A stretch of DNA of 64,000 nt from Polyodon spathula (GCF_017654505.1 NC_054540.1:43376054-43440053); one strand, 5' to 3'; numbered from the stretch's first letter, positions 11,996-23,499 are shown. Notes: generated from the sequence alone by a model not told the origin. Translations and numbers: made by a program.

Positions 11996-12385
11996 CTTCT
12001 TTCAAACTGCTTCGAAACTGCTCTGTACTTTTCAACGCCTGTACTTCTCCCACTCGCTGTCGCTGGGAGGACTGCCTCGTTTAACTGCGTTGTTCTGCTG
12101 TGCTGTTGGCTCCTCCCCTCGCCCGTGTCTCAAAACGGCGCTGAATTTGAATCAGCTGCTCTGAGTTTCAGCTTGTTTGTTATCAGAAAAACACACGCGG
12201 CTGTTTGACTTTGAGCTGCTGCTGTGTTTCCCCAATGTCCTCTGTTTTCTGATTAAAGCAATTCAAGATGCAATTTCTCCTTTCTGCTTCGAAACTGCTC
12301 TGTACTTTTCCACGCCTGTACTTCTCCCACTCGCTGTCGCTTCCACTCGCTGTCGCTGGGAAGACTGCCTCCTTTAACTGCCGCT
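11996..12385 (-). repeat. Tandem 5' units of the CR1 (possible promoter monomers)
   Basis: A ~95-bp block starting CTGCTTCGAAACTGCTCTGT at 12007 recurs at 12284, a period of 277 bp, in the untranslated 5' region of the minus-strand CR1. The copy nearer the 5' end has in addition an internal duplication of CTCGCTGTCGCT. By analogy with LINEs that carry repeated 5' promoter units, this may be the promoter region; that is inference. Confidence 0.75.
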
Positions 12386-13304
12386 AATGATTTAGATTCT
12401 GGTATAGTAAGCAAACTTGTTAAATTTGCAGACGACACAAAAGTAGGAGGAGTGGCAAACACTGTTGCAGCAGCAAAGGTCATTCAAAATGATCTAGACA
12501 AGATTCAGAACTGGGCAGACACATGGCAAATGACATTTAATAGAGAAAAGTGTAAGGTACTGCACGCAGGAAATAAAAATGTACATTATAAATATCATAT
12601 GGGAGATATTGAAATTGGAGAAGGAATATATGAAAAAGACCTAGGAGTTTTTGTTGACTCAGAAATGTCTTCATCTAGACAATGTGGGGAAGCTATAAAA
12701 AAGGCTAACAAGATGCTCGGATACATTGTGAAAAGTGTTGAATTTAAATCAAGGGAAGTAATGTTAAAACTGTACAATGCACTAGTAAGACCTCATCTTG
12801 AATATTGTGTGCAGTTCTGGTCACCTCGCTATAAAAAAGATATTGCTGCTCTAGAAAGAGTGCAAAGAAGAGCGACCAGAATTATTCCGGGCTTAAAAGG
12901 CATGTCATATGCAGACAGGCTAAAAGAATTGAATCTGTTCAGTCTTGAACAAAGAAGACTACGTGGCGACCTAATTCAAGCATTCAAAATTCTAAAAGGT
13001 ATTGACAGTGTCGACCCAAGGGACTTTTTCAGCCTGAAAAAAGAAACAAGGACCAGGGGTCACAAATGGAGTTTAGAAAAAGGGGCATTCAGAACAGAAA
13101 ATAGGAGACACTTTTTTACACAGAGAATTGTGAGGGTCTGGAATCAACTCCCCAGTAATGTTGTTGAAGCTGACACCCTGGGATCCTTCAAGAAGCTGCT
13201 TGATGAGATTTTGGGATCAATAAGCTACTAACAACCAAACGAGCAAGATGGGCTGAATGGCCTCCTCTCGTTTGTAAACTTTCTTATGTTCTTATGTTCT
13301 TATG
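12386..13304 (+). pseudogene. CR1 ORF2 fragment, 3' part of the split plus-strand copy
   Basis: The frame resumes with NDLDSGIVSKLVKFADDTKV (the FADD catalytic motif) and runs to ...LDEILGSISY and a TAA, then a short 3' UTR and TTCTTATG octamers ending at 13304. From the MANTVAAA motif on, it is almost identical at protein level to the minus-strand copy, so the two arms form a long near-perfect inverted repeat (12386-13304 against 8086-9020). Confidence 0.92.
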
Positions 13305-14514
13305 ATACTGACTAACGTAGGGTTTTTATCTATTAGTACCCCCCCCCCCCCAAATAAGTTACTGCATGTTTGACCGAGTTATTTTTCAATCTCATTACGT
13401 TGACATTGTTTAATTGGCAACTCTTACTTGTATTTCAGCTTTATTTTTTTTTTTAAAAAAAAGGCATAATCAGCTAGCCCTTCAAGTGACTTTGGTTTGA
13501 ATAGCCAGAATTTGAACAGTGAGGAGAAAAGAAAAGGAGAAATAGGACAGCCTTGTCTCTTTCAGTAGCTTCAATGGAAAGGTTATGTACTGAATTTCAT
13601 CAGTAAAAAAGTAGAATTCAGATGTAAAACCATTGTTCCCAGGAGATGTATTAATTTGAAATGTCTCGTACTTTGAAATATGGTTAAATCAGAATTGTAA
13701 TATTTTTTAAAGGGTTCTGAAATAATAGTAATATATATTGCAGTTTTTTTTGTAAATAGGAGATTGAATTAATTTCTGGACTAGACGAATTATTAATTTT
13801 GCAATAATTCTTGGGTCCTCAGATAATTGGTTATCAATTTAATTTGGTAATAGATTTGTTTGGCATTTATTTTTTCCAAATTAAAAGTATTCTCCCCTCC
13901 TCAAGCCACCTCGTCCTTGATCCAGTAATTGCCCCCTTTGCTTTTTGATGAAATATAAGATCCAGCTAGGTGCAGTAATCCATCGAATATCCGACTGCTG
14001 TGGGACCAGAGTAAGGGCGGATATGTAAAAAGTCATCGGGAAAGCGAGACGGAGGTTGATGTTGACACGCAGGTGAAGAGGATTTATTTACATATCAAGT
14101 CAACACACTGAGCAGCTCACGTGACACTACCAACACAGTGTACGAAAACTTTAATAGGATCTGCAATCTCTGAACTAATCTTCTCTGGTGAATAATAAAC
14201 TAACGTTGCTGAAGAGATTGATCATGGCGGATAAATGGTCAGGGTGGATATGTGACTGGCGGATACACAACGTATCAACTATCAATTTTTGAGCTCCAGG
14301 TTGTTAAATGTGAGGGTAGTCTTTGGTAATGCTAAGGATTTCTTTAATTTTATTTTCTTTCTATGTATTATGTTTAACTTTCAGACCCTAACTTTATTGT
14401 GAATTTCCTAATTTCATATTTAGAGCTCCCAATATTTCCCAAATTTGTTCTCCTGTTCAGCTTTAAGATGTTCCCCAATTAATGTCTTAACATTTCCTAC
14501 AAAAATATTGCCTT
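13305..14514 (-). pseudogene. L1-type LINE ORF2, middle segment (reverse transcriptase region)
   Basis: The minus strand around 13565-13525 reads RQGCPISPFLF, the L1 reverse-transcriptase block. Around 14470-14400 it reads KYWEL then KYEIRKFTIKLGSE, the L1 linker between endonuclease and reverse transcriptase. Many stops and frameshifts separate them. Order and strand fit the C-terminal segment at 6840-7840 and the endonuclease segment at 15691-16370, so all three are parts of one L1. A foreign segment (13970-14290) lies within it. Confidence 0.65.
13970..14290. mobile_element. Possible pogo/Tigger-like non-autonomous insertion in the L1
   Basis: The sequence begins GCAGTAATCCATCGAATATC and contains several GCGGATA-type words (near 14028, 14226 and 14257). 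The rest of the L1 continues on either side. The start resembles the terminal repeats of some pogo/Tigger families, but a matching right end is not clear. Confidence 0.25.
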
Positions 14515-15690
14515 TTAATACTAGAACCGTAGAAATCTCTGACTAATTACAACCACCGCAGCGGTTCATTTAGTGTATATTTTAAAACAGCTTTGATATG
14601 AAAATGAAAAGCAAACAATCTGATTCAACTTTATATTTATGAACATCATTTATAACATTTGCACAGCAAAAACATGGTATATATTGGAAATGTAACTTTT
14701 TTTCAAAAAGATCACATACATAAAAATGAAACAATAATAAAAAACATTACACAAACTCTGTGTAAACAGGTGTGAAAGCTGTATGCACATACAGCTTTAT
14801 GAAAAAGAAATAACTAGTTATAAAAGTAGCACAAAACAAATAACAACTTATGCGATGTGAATGCACTTGGAGGGAAACAGGGTTAAGTCACATTTATTAC
14901 AGCTGTACAATCCACACAGAAAACACGCTTTTCAACGTTACCAGTGCATGTACCACAGACTTCCAAAGTTCTGTTTTTATTGCATTTAGCAACCTGGCAT
15001 TGTCTTATTACGTGTGCCAGTGGGCGCAGCACTGGTTGAAGGTTGAGGGGTATTTGCAAGCCAGCTTGCCCTTCTGTGATCACAATGTTTCTGCCGTAGC
15101 TCCAGGGCTAGCTGCAAAATGAAGTCCCTCAGAGTGATTGTGTTCCCGGTGCACTCTTTATACAAAACAAAAGCTAGGTCCAAAACATTCTAAAAAACAG
15201 CCACAGGCCACCTGAGAGACTCACCTTTGACAGAATACTGCAGTGCCATTTGATCAAGTACATCCACACCATACTTTGTTGCGTTGTATAATGCAACGGT
15301 CTCTGGCTTTTGGCTTTCTGGCATCAGTCCCAATAGTCACTGATCTGTGCAGAGAGCTTAGAATATTAATAATAATAATATATGATGAGTTTCAAACACT
15401 CAACAGGATTATAATACATTCTTTCACAATGGCTTTGATTATATTACAAAGGCCAGACTAAATTGTCGGCTGTATTTTATTGATTTCAATATGGGGTTAA
15501 AGCTGCTCTGATGTGTTAATGAGTAAGTGCTTATAACTTTTTAATTTAAGATTCTGCAGCTGAAACACCGTATGGGTATTTAATTCAAATATTTAGTAAC
15601 ACTTAATAACAGACATACACGAGAAATTCACGAACGCAGAGAAATATAAATTTTAATTGCTAAAAAGGTTCAAGTAGGTTCTAGTGCTAA
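14515..15690 (-). mobile_element. Internally deleted piggyBac transposon inside the L1
   Basis: The left end reads TTAA (14515-14518) followed by TACTAGAACCG. The right end reads AGGTTCTAGTGCTAA (15676-15690), an inverted match. The interior keeps the C-terminal part of a minus-strand piggyBac transposase. L1 linker sequence ends at the left border and L1 endonuclease sequence lies beyond the right border, which confirms insertion into the L1. Confidence 0.75.
14883..15345 (-). pseudogene. piggyBac transposase C-terminal fragment
   Basis: Reading down the minus strand: KPETVALYNATKYGVDVLDQ then ALQYSVKGESLRWPVAVF, a stop, then NVLDLAFVLYKECTGN and TLRDFILQLALELRQKH. Next comes a cysteine-rich tail, CQVAKCNKNRTLEVCGTC...VFCVDC, the C-terminal zinc-binding module of piggyBac transposases. 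The GVDxLDQM block holds the late part of the catalytic core. Stops and frameshifts make it non-functional, and the N-terminal half is missing. Confidence 0.85.
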
Positions 15691-16370
15691 TAATAACATA
15701 TTACATTTCCAATAATCTTTCTGGCCAGTTTTACACTTAGGGTCCCCAAAGATACCTCAATAGATATGCAGTTATGATCTGTTAAAGGAGATGGTTCTAT
15801 TGTAACATAATTAACATTGTCAGACAAATCTTCAGAAATTAACCAAAAGTCAATATGGGAGAATGCATTGTTATTATTATTACTTCAGGTGCATGCATTT
15901 GTATTTGGAAACTTTTCCCACCGCGCATCAATAACATTGAAGTCATTACAAATATTATAGAATCGTCTCTGTTTATTCAGCTTGGCGGGCCATCTGTCTA
16001 TTGAATTATCACTAGTGGCATTAAAGTCCCCAGCTAAGTTTTTACAGTTGCCAAAGTTAGATTTAATTTTTTTAAATTCGCAAAGCAAGATTGCATCATA
16101 ATCCAGTATTACCAGGCTTTGAATTATATCCACAAATATTAAGTAGAATAAAAAATGTTTCTATACTCTACTACTAGAATTGCCCAGTGACCTGTCTAAA
16201 TCTGCATGCACAATGTTTCCATAAAAATTGTTTAAGGATTCCAACACCTGCATAGTGTTCTGACCCATGAACCAACCAGATACTGTTGCCTCATTAGGAT
16301 CTCCATTTTCCAGTGAATGAGATTCCTAAATTAAATACCAATCTGCTTTACTTTTTTTGTAGAACAAAAA
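15691..16370 (-). pseudogene. L1-type LINE ORF2, endonuclease segment
   Basis: The minus strand reads, in order, SHSLENGDPNEATVSGWF, then NLAGDFNATSDNSIDR, then NAFSHIDFWLISEDL and PSPLTDHNCISIEV. GDFNAT..D, the RIDYWL-like block and the (S/T)DH block are those of L1 endonucleases. An ATT/AAC repeat and several stops interrupt it. It is the N-terminal piece of the L1 whose later parts lie at 13305-14514 and 6840-7840. Confidence 0.7.
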
Positions 16371-19190
16371 GAAAGCTTTTCGCTTAACGTTAATAGAAGA
16401 TAAAAAAATTAACTAAGTGTTTTAAAAGAACAAATCAAAAGTGGCTAATAAGTAAGGATCTGGAGATTTTGTATTTAGAGTGGAACCCTGTATCAGCAAT
16501 ACTAAAGTACAAACATTTTGCTAATAGTTAACAATCGAATCATGACTTGCTTTAATATCAGATAATAAAAACATCACACAATACCTCTGATACAATGTCA
16601 CTGTTTAACGAAGCACACTAGATTTTTTCCAATTATCCAATCAAAGAAATACTTAGGCTCCGTCAATGAAAGCTTTGCATCCAATAAATTAAGCTCTTTG
16701 GCTATTTTTCCTGGCATTTTCAATCATTGACCAAGTTTTTTCCTGATAAGGTGATCTTCATGTGATAAGTCCTCCACAAAACGAAGACAAAGAGCCTTCA
16801 GGTTGTTGCATTCTTTAGCTGTGTGACAAAGATGACGTTTGTGGTGACATCAGGCCAGGAAGTAGACGGGACGCAGACGGGACTTGAGTGAATTGCACTG
16901 GTTTATTATAAAAATTAAAAGGTTTAAACAGAAACAAAAACACTTTATCAAAACAAAAACAGCCAAATAACTATTAGCAAAACAAGTATTGTTCTGGTTT
17001 TAAGCCAGCACGTCTAGCATTTGTTTTCATTTCACTTATTTTCTTTAACCACCTCAATATTCTCTCTAAAACACTCCACCCCAAAACCGGGAAAACTGCA
17101 GGGTTTTATACTGGTGACCATCTCCCGATTTAACAACAAATTAATCAAAGCCCAAGCAGCCCCCCAGCAACTCCTCTCAATCAACCTTGATCTTAATCTG
17201 CATAGCTATACAGCTTTCATTCAGCGCAGTTCATACTGCTTGCATTCTGATTCCTCATACTGCTTCTGTTTCTGTTCGCTGCAATTGGCACGCATTAATG
17301 TCAGTATAATCACTGCACGTTGGCTGGCCGAGCTTTCATTCTGGTCCGATTTTATTTCCACATACATATCTCCGCCCATTTTGCTTTGTGTCAGTGCTCA
17401 TTGGTTGATCAAGAAGAGAAGACTTTAGCAGTATGATGTCAAAACAGCGGTATGGAGTAGTATTTTATTTAGTGCGGAAAAACTACCTGAATTTTTTAAT
17501 GAACACTGCTACACATGAATTCGAAGCATAGTCAATAAATATTAGAAATGATTATCGCAACATGTTTTGCCTTTTTTGCAGATTTACCACCTTGCCAGAA
17601 TTTGCGTGAAAGTTTCTAAAATGGTAAGTGATGTGTGGGACAGTGGGGAATAACATAAAAAAATAGACTCAACAGTGTTGCTTCAGATTTGAGTCCAATT
17701 TGGGGGGTGTAGGTGTGCTCCATGTTTTGTACTAATCCTATTTTCTGTTATGAGGACAGTAAAAGTTTTTTTCTTTGTACAGTAGCCCCTTTTATACATT
17801 TATTTTTTGAAGAGTTTATTCAAGTTACATTTGAGTTTTCACTTGTGTGTACATCTAAAAAAAGACAAGTACACACAGTAATGATATTACTTTATTAAAA
17901 TGCATCTGTGATAGGATAGCTGTTAGGCCAGCATGCAGGAACAAAAAACAAACAAAGTAACTGCAGGGCAAAAAGACACAGCGTACGTCATTTATTTAAA
18001 TAACAAAATAAATATTTAAACACAAAAACACTGCTCACAGAGCCAAATAAAAATTGTGAGTAAAAACAAATCTCAAACACAAAAACGCCAAGCACAGGTC
18101 AAGCTGGGTAGATCGTTTTCACTGTTACTATGTTTGGTTTTTCTTTTACAGTTTCCTTTCTCCTCTCGCTCTCCCATACTTCTCCTCTGTACTCCCACCC
18201 CGAGTGCAGAGAGCTGCAGGATATTCTTTACTACGGCTGAGGGGTTAACTATCAATTACCTCATTACCACTCAGCCACAATCTGCACAAATTTTTTTATT
18301 TCCACACTGGCAGAGAACGATAAAGCCTCTCCCAGAAACAAAACAATAACAAAACAAAAATGCACGGCTACGCCATCATACATATTTATAAATAAACAAT
18401 AATACAAACACAAAATAATAAACTGCGCAGGAGTGGAGGGGTACCCCGTTCTAAAATAAATAAATAAATAAATACATGTACAGGGTTCCTTGCCACTGTT
18501 CCTTTTACCACAATGCCAGGGATTATAAAAAAACTAAAGTGATGTCGACTTTTATACTGTTTCTCCCTGAAATACACACAAGCAAAAAAAGTGTAACTTT
18601 AACTACTGTTTCAGTGGGGCAAAATAAAGCCTTCACAACCTATTCTGGACTATTACAGTTCTGAATATCATTTTATGATATAACAGCACTGGAAATCATT
18701 ACACTTGTTAGGTTTAGCTGGGAATTGGGCAGAAAGTGATTGAAACAGGAAAGTGAAAGTAGTTTTTGTTTTATTTACTTCAATACATTAGTAATGTACT
18801 GCAGCTTAGGTATTGCATTCATTTCTATCAATTTATATGATTGATTAGTTTATTAATTCACACAAAAGCAATATAAAAAGTCTAGCAATATCTCCAGTTG
18901 ATTATAAGAAGGGAATTAGGATCCAGTATAGAGTTGAGAGGGGCTGCTGTGTTTTTAAAGTGAGAAACACTTTGATTTTGTTATAGAAATAAATGAAAAC
19001 AATTTGCAGTGTATACTGCATTGTCTTTATTTTTATATGATGTACTTAGTATTTTAGTGTGGCCACTAGTAAGTATTGGACTTGTCACAGCAACTAAACA
19101 ATTATTAAAACATCATCAAAATTAACCATTGGATGATCTATTTACAGTCTTGGCAGCAAAATCTTGAGGACAAGTTTTTTTTTTTTTTTT
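16371..19190. other. Unassigned, repeat-like DNA
   Basis: No coding region is convincing. 16845-17441 is bounded by TGACATCA and TGATGTCA (inverted) and has an LTR-like look, but no matching target duplication. 17930-18520 is A-rich with several AATAAA-like motifs and may be another retroelement end. Neither is identified. Confidence 0.4.
16845..17441. repeat. LTR-like segment bounded by TGACATCA/TGATGTCA
   Basis: About 600 bp with TG...CA ends inside an 8-bp inverted repeat. The flanking 5 bp differ (TGTGG and AAACA), so a target duplication is not supported. It may be a solo LTR or chance. Confidence 0.25.
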
Positions 19191-20081
19191 TTTTTTTTAA
19201 GCCAATTGGTCAGTGTACTCCGGCTGTGGATTTCACGACGCAGGAGCCAGGCCTGCATAAAGGGACTACTAGAATAAAGACAAAGTGCTTATGACTTAGT
19301 AGTAGAATAGGGGTTTCCCCTTGGCTACTCGAAGAAGCAACCTCACGGAGGTGAGGCCAAACCAATGACCTCCAAGGCTGGGAAGCGACGGACTTCCCCG
19401 AAGGGGAAACTAAGGAAGGATAGGAGGACAAACCAAGGTCTCCCTGGCTTATTGAGATGTATAATTGAGGTCAGACTCTGCTAATGCTCTGAGGCCGCAT
19501 GGAGAGCCTCACGATCTACATATGGAAAACAAAAGCACTGGAAAAGAGAATAAAAAATAAACTGTAAGAGCCGCCTTCGATAAGTTGAGTCAAATGACTG
19601 GCATGGTTGCAAATTAATAGATTTAAGCAGAATGGAAAACAAAATATAGTTAGTTATTTGGCCGGGAGTCCCCTCTGGCCAGCAGGAACCTTCCTTTTGG
19701 AGGGTGAAGCGATTGCTATGTAGTTGGCCTCTAAGGTCAGGAAGTGAACTTCACTTGTCCCCCAGCTCCCCGCAACTGTGCCACCAATGCAAAAAAGAGA
19801 GATTTGTTTGTTGGAAAAGAAAGTTAGCAATTACAAATTTGATTTTTTTATATATATATAATCTCATTAACTAATAACCATTCGGTGGAGAGGAAAAACC
19901 CTGCCTTTTTTGTGGGAGGAATGCTGGCAATACTTGAGTGCAAATAATATCAAGGAGAGAAGAATGAATGTAAGAATGTCTGCTGATGTTGCTGCTCCTA
20001 TATGGATGAATGGGAGAATGCAATTGGGGAGGAAGAACCGCTTAGAATGAGCTGAAGACAGAAGATTGTGAATGTATGAAT

Positions 20082-20381
20082 TTAGTTGAAAACCAGTTTA
20101 CTGAATGGAGGAATGGGTTGAGCTGAGGGAGCCAGACGTCTGAATTGTGTGATCTGTAAATGAGAAAGAGCATCAGTAGTGTTATTAGTAATACCAGGAA
20201 GGTGTTGGGCTTTCAAAATAAAATTATTGGAACTGAAATCCAGATTAGCCAGCAGAGAAGCATCCATTTGGAGTGTGAGATCGTGGGGGGCAGAAATTAA
20301 GTCATAGTAAAACAGATTTTTAGCTGTTGTAGAAAGATCTAGAAGATGAGAAATAAATGTCCTACCTTGAGGGGAAGAATA
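20082..20381 (-). pseudogene. RNase H-like fragment of an Ngaro/DIRS-type retroelement
   Basis: The frame reads QGRTFISHLLDLSTTAKNLF, LISAPHDLTLQMDAS and, near the end, ILKAQHLPGITNNTTDALSH then RRLAPSAQPIPP. The H-(L/V)-P-G-x-x-N-x-x-(A/T)-D-x-L-S(R) block followed by F-R-x-L-A-P is typical of the RNase H end in tyrosine-recombinase retrotransposons. A poly-A insert and a duplication cut its N-terminal side (20388-20482). Confidence 0.6.
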
Positions 20382-20386
20382 GTTTG

Positions 20387-20427
<41 letters not shown>

Positions 20428-20569
20428 AAAACCGATCTTGCGTAGGTAAAACCTCACACTCTAGCACCCCCGTTGTTAATCAGTCATAGTAAAACAGATT
20501 TTTAGCTGTTGTAGAAAGATCTAGAAGATGAGAAATAAATGTCCTACCTTGAGGGGAAGAATAGTTTGA
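20301..20569. repeat. Perfect 87-bp direct repeat around a poly-A insert
   Basis: The 87 bp at 20301-20387 recur without a visible mismatch at 20483-20569. Between them lie a 39-nt A run (20387-20425) and about 57 bp of unrelated sequence. After the second copy the host element continues, so the structure looks like an insertion with a very long target duplication. Confidence 0.9.
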
Positions 20570-21641
20570 GGCAGATGAAGAGGCTGTGTTTGGAGACAGA
20601 GGTGTGGAATGAGAGGTGGAAGCAGAAACTCCACAAGCGTTACATCAAGACTGCTGAAGAAACTCTTTGGACACTTTGCGGTCCTATTTCGGACCAGGTC
20701 CGGCATTACAATTTTCCCTTTCCAGTCCAATGTCGGACCCTGTCCGACATCATCAATGAAACAATAAGCACAGATCTCTAGTCTTTTTTTTCTCTAGAAA
20801 AAACCTTTCAATGGCTGTGTCTGAGCAATACACATAGCCCCTGCACTACAGAAATAACACGGACACAAACAGAGAAGATAGCTGCTTCTGCATCCAGCAC
20901 TCAAAGAATATCACAGACATTTGCAGAGCTTTTTGATATAGTAATAAAATAATGACTTGGATCGCATTGAGGAGTTTGGTGAGAAAACAAGTGATCAGGA
21001 GAATTTATCACTATGCACGACTTTGAGGTATGTGAAAAATACAGTGAAATAGTGTCCTTTTGCGAAGCAGTGCCTTTTAAACCTGTTTTCCTCTGAAAAA
21101 ATATTTTAAACGGTGAGTGTAAAATAGACAGCACATGTGAAAAAGATTTGATCTGACGTGCCTGACAAGCGCTGAATAAATGGATTACAAAGAGTTCAAT
21201 GCTAACCAAAAAGCAGCTTTGGCTGAAAAGGCTTTAAGATACTCATCAACAAAAAAAAAAAAAAAAAAGTCTAGTTCTTGTCATCGGTGAGCATAAACTC
21301 CACAAAGGACATTGCGAAAAACAGAAAATGCAAGCACAAAATATCCAAGAGTAAGTTTTTTACGCATCCCTCAGATTTTAAAGTAACAGATGGATCTCCA
21401 CAGCTACATTGATCCAGAAATTCTGTGGTTGTAATAAGAATAGAGACCAAATTTGAGCGTCTTTGTTTTCAGTAATATTGCATCTCATTTGAGGTGAGAG
21501 AGTGGTCGCTAGAGTGGCGACTCAAGAGTAGGTGTGGGCATGGCTAAAGCAGTGGGAGCGACGAACGCTGTTGCCATTGGTGAGGAAGCAATGGCTGCCG
21601 GTTCCAAATGAGTGATCCTGCTATCTAGTGCATCCAGGTGA

Positions 21642-21878
21642 TCAGATACTGTAGAAAGAGGTTGAATAAGTTTGTTTGATATTTTTAAAAAATTGATAAC
21701 GCAAATTGGAGCAAGGATCAGATGAAATTGAAAACTGAAGGGTTATAGTCTCTGAATTGGAAGCAAGTGAAGCTTGCAATGCAGCAGGGGGCGGCGCTGA
21801 GACATTTGAGGAGGCCGATATGGAATTCCAATATGAAACAAATAAAGCAGCCTGATTGCGCCCTGCTTTAATGGGCAA
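21642..21878 (-). pseudogene. Gag-like fragment of the Ngaro-like element
   Basis: The frame begins MPIKAGRNQAALFVSYWNSI and continues with Ala/Ser/Pro-rich text. The similarity to Ngaro gag is a recollection of family style and not strong. Its position upstream of the RNase H fragment on the same strand is consistent. Confidence 0.3.
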
Positions 21879-22039
21879 TCCTTTTTTTGAAAAGAGCTCT
21901 GATGTGTTTAGAGCGGCAAAGAGTAATGGCAGCAGTCACAGGGATTGAAGCAGCAGCAATGTCAGTTAAAGGAGAAGTAAGATGGATGGATTTCAGAAAT
22001 GGTACAAAGGTAAGTGGGAAAACTGCCAGAGGTTAAAAA

Positions 22040-23496
22040 AAAAAAAAAAAAAAAAAAGCTTAGGTTACCAAAAACTGAAATGTTTCAGATTTATACAAAA
22101 AGGCCTTTTTCAGGGAACAAGTAATGGGTTAACAACTTACAGTTCTGCAGCAATGGAAGTAAATTAAGCCTTGAAAGTTGATGCTAACAATTCCTACAGG
22201 GGTCCCAACTTTTGTTGATTACTTACAAACCCTTTGTCTGTATAAAAGCAGTGTTGGAGCAGACTGTGTTACTACACCCTCTTAAGCATTATTTGGACAG
22301 TACTATACTGCAGGAAGTAGTATATTGCAATCATAATGGCAAGAAAAAGGCAATTAACAAAGGAAGACAGACAGACCGTTATAACCCTTAAGTGTAGGTC
22401 TTTCCTTTAGAGAAATTGCAAAGAAAGCCAAGGTGTCAGTGAGTATAGTTTCCTACACCATCAAAAGGCACTTGGAAACTGGAGGAAACTCTGACAGGAA
22501 GAGGTCTGGCAGACCCAAAGTCACAACAGAATTGGAGGACAAGTTTGTGAGAGTCAACAGCTTGCATGATAGGCGGCTCACAGGACAACAGCTTCAAGCA
22601 CAGCTTAACACTGGTCGAATTAAGCAAGTCTCAGTTTCAACTGTGAAGAGAAGACTTCGAGCTGCAGGTTTGACAGGTCGAGTGGCAGTAAAAAAGCCAT
22701 TGCTAAGATGGCAAAATAAGAAAGAGGCTTGCCTGGGCCATGAAGCACCACCAGTGGACTGCTGAAGACTGGAAGAAGGTCTTATGGACCGATGAATCCG
22801 AAATTTGAAAACTTCGGTTCATCACGCAGGGTTTTTTTACGCCGTTGAGTAGGCGAAAGGATGGTTACTCTGTGTGTGACACAAACTGTCAAACATGGAG
22901 GAGGAAGCGTGATGGTCTGGGGCTCTCTTGCTGGATCCAGAGTAGGCGACCACAGCATTTTGCAGCGCCATGCAATACCTCTGGTATATGCCTAGTTGGT
23001 CAGGGGTTCATCCTACAGCAAGATAATGACCCAAAACATACCTCCAGGCTATGTCAGAACTACCTTAGAAGAAAAGAACAAGACTGTAGGCTTCAAATCA
23101 TGGAATGGCCAGCACAGTCTCCAGACTTAAACCCCATCAAGCTGGTTTGGGATGAACTGGACAGAAGGGTGAAAGCAAAGCAACCTACAAGTGCAACACA
23201 TTTTTGGGAACTTCTGCAATAGTGTTGGGAAGAACTTTCTGAACAATATTTGATTTCCATTGTAGAAAGAATGCCACGAGTATGTTCGACTGTTAAATCT
23301 GCAAAAGGTGGCTACTTTGAGTTAAAAATTTAGATTAAATTTTGTTAAACAAAATAATTCCATGATTTCTTTTTTATCTCCAATTGTTTATTTGTTCTAT
23401 GCTTTAATTTCAGAGTACATTGAGACATTAAACTGCTTAAATTTCAATAAAAACTGGAAAAATTGAGGTGTTCTAAGACTTTTGACTGGTAGTGTA
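22040..23496 (+). mobile_element. Tc1/mariner transposon, inactive
   Basis: The coding strand starts at an ATG at 22336 (MARKRQLTKEDRQTVITLK) and frameshifts soon after. It continues with SVSIVSYTIKRHLETGGNSD and RKRSGRPKVTTELEDKFVRV (paired-type HTH with the GRPR-like hook), TDES (first catalytic Asp), QQDNDPKHTSRLCQNYL (second Asp) and SPDLNPIKLVWDELDRRV. In the last block the usual catalytic Glu (NPIE) is Lys. The right end reads TTTTGACTGGTAGTGTA, the usual Tc1 terminal repeat. The matching left terminal repeat was not found, so the left border is approximate. Confidence 0.88.
22433..23350 (+). pseudogene. Tc1-type transposase, broken
   Basis: The reading frame is split at least three times (frameshifts near 22400, 22730 and 22990) and carries a Glu-to-Lys change at the third catalytic position of the DD(34)E triad. 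Otherwise the residues from the second HTH to the C-terminal MPRVCS-like block remain recognisable. Confidence 0.88.
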
Positions 23497-23499
23497 TTT

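Larger units (their letters stand above)
8086..12385 (-). mobile_element. Near full-length CR1 LINE inserted into another CR1
   Basis: Read on the minus strand, the element has a GC-richer 5' region with repeated units (11996-12385), ORF1 (zinc-finger-like motif then SGNH esterase), ORF2 (endonuclease then reverse transcriptase) and a 3' end of repeated TTCTTATG octamers. AAT is present on both sides (8083-8085 and 12386-12388), giving a short target duplication inside the reverse-transcriptase codons of the plus-strand copy. ORF-level damage is slight: one homopolymer frameshift in ORF2, an apparent 1-bp deletion in ORF1 and loss of the usual stop codon. This looks like a recent insertion. 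Confidence 0.92.
19195..21990 (-). mobile_element. Decayed Ngaro-like (DIRS-order) retrotransposon remnant
   Basis: The minus strand holds a gag-like stretch at 21878-21642 and an RNase H-like stretch at 20381-20082, in the order expected for a minus-strand element. I find no reverse-transcriptase core and no tyrosine recombinase, so it is internally deleted or badly decayed. The GC-richer, directly repeated-looking DNA at 19200-19800 could be its 3' end. The borders are approximate. Confidence 0.45.
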
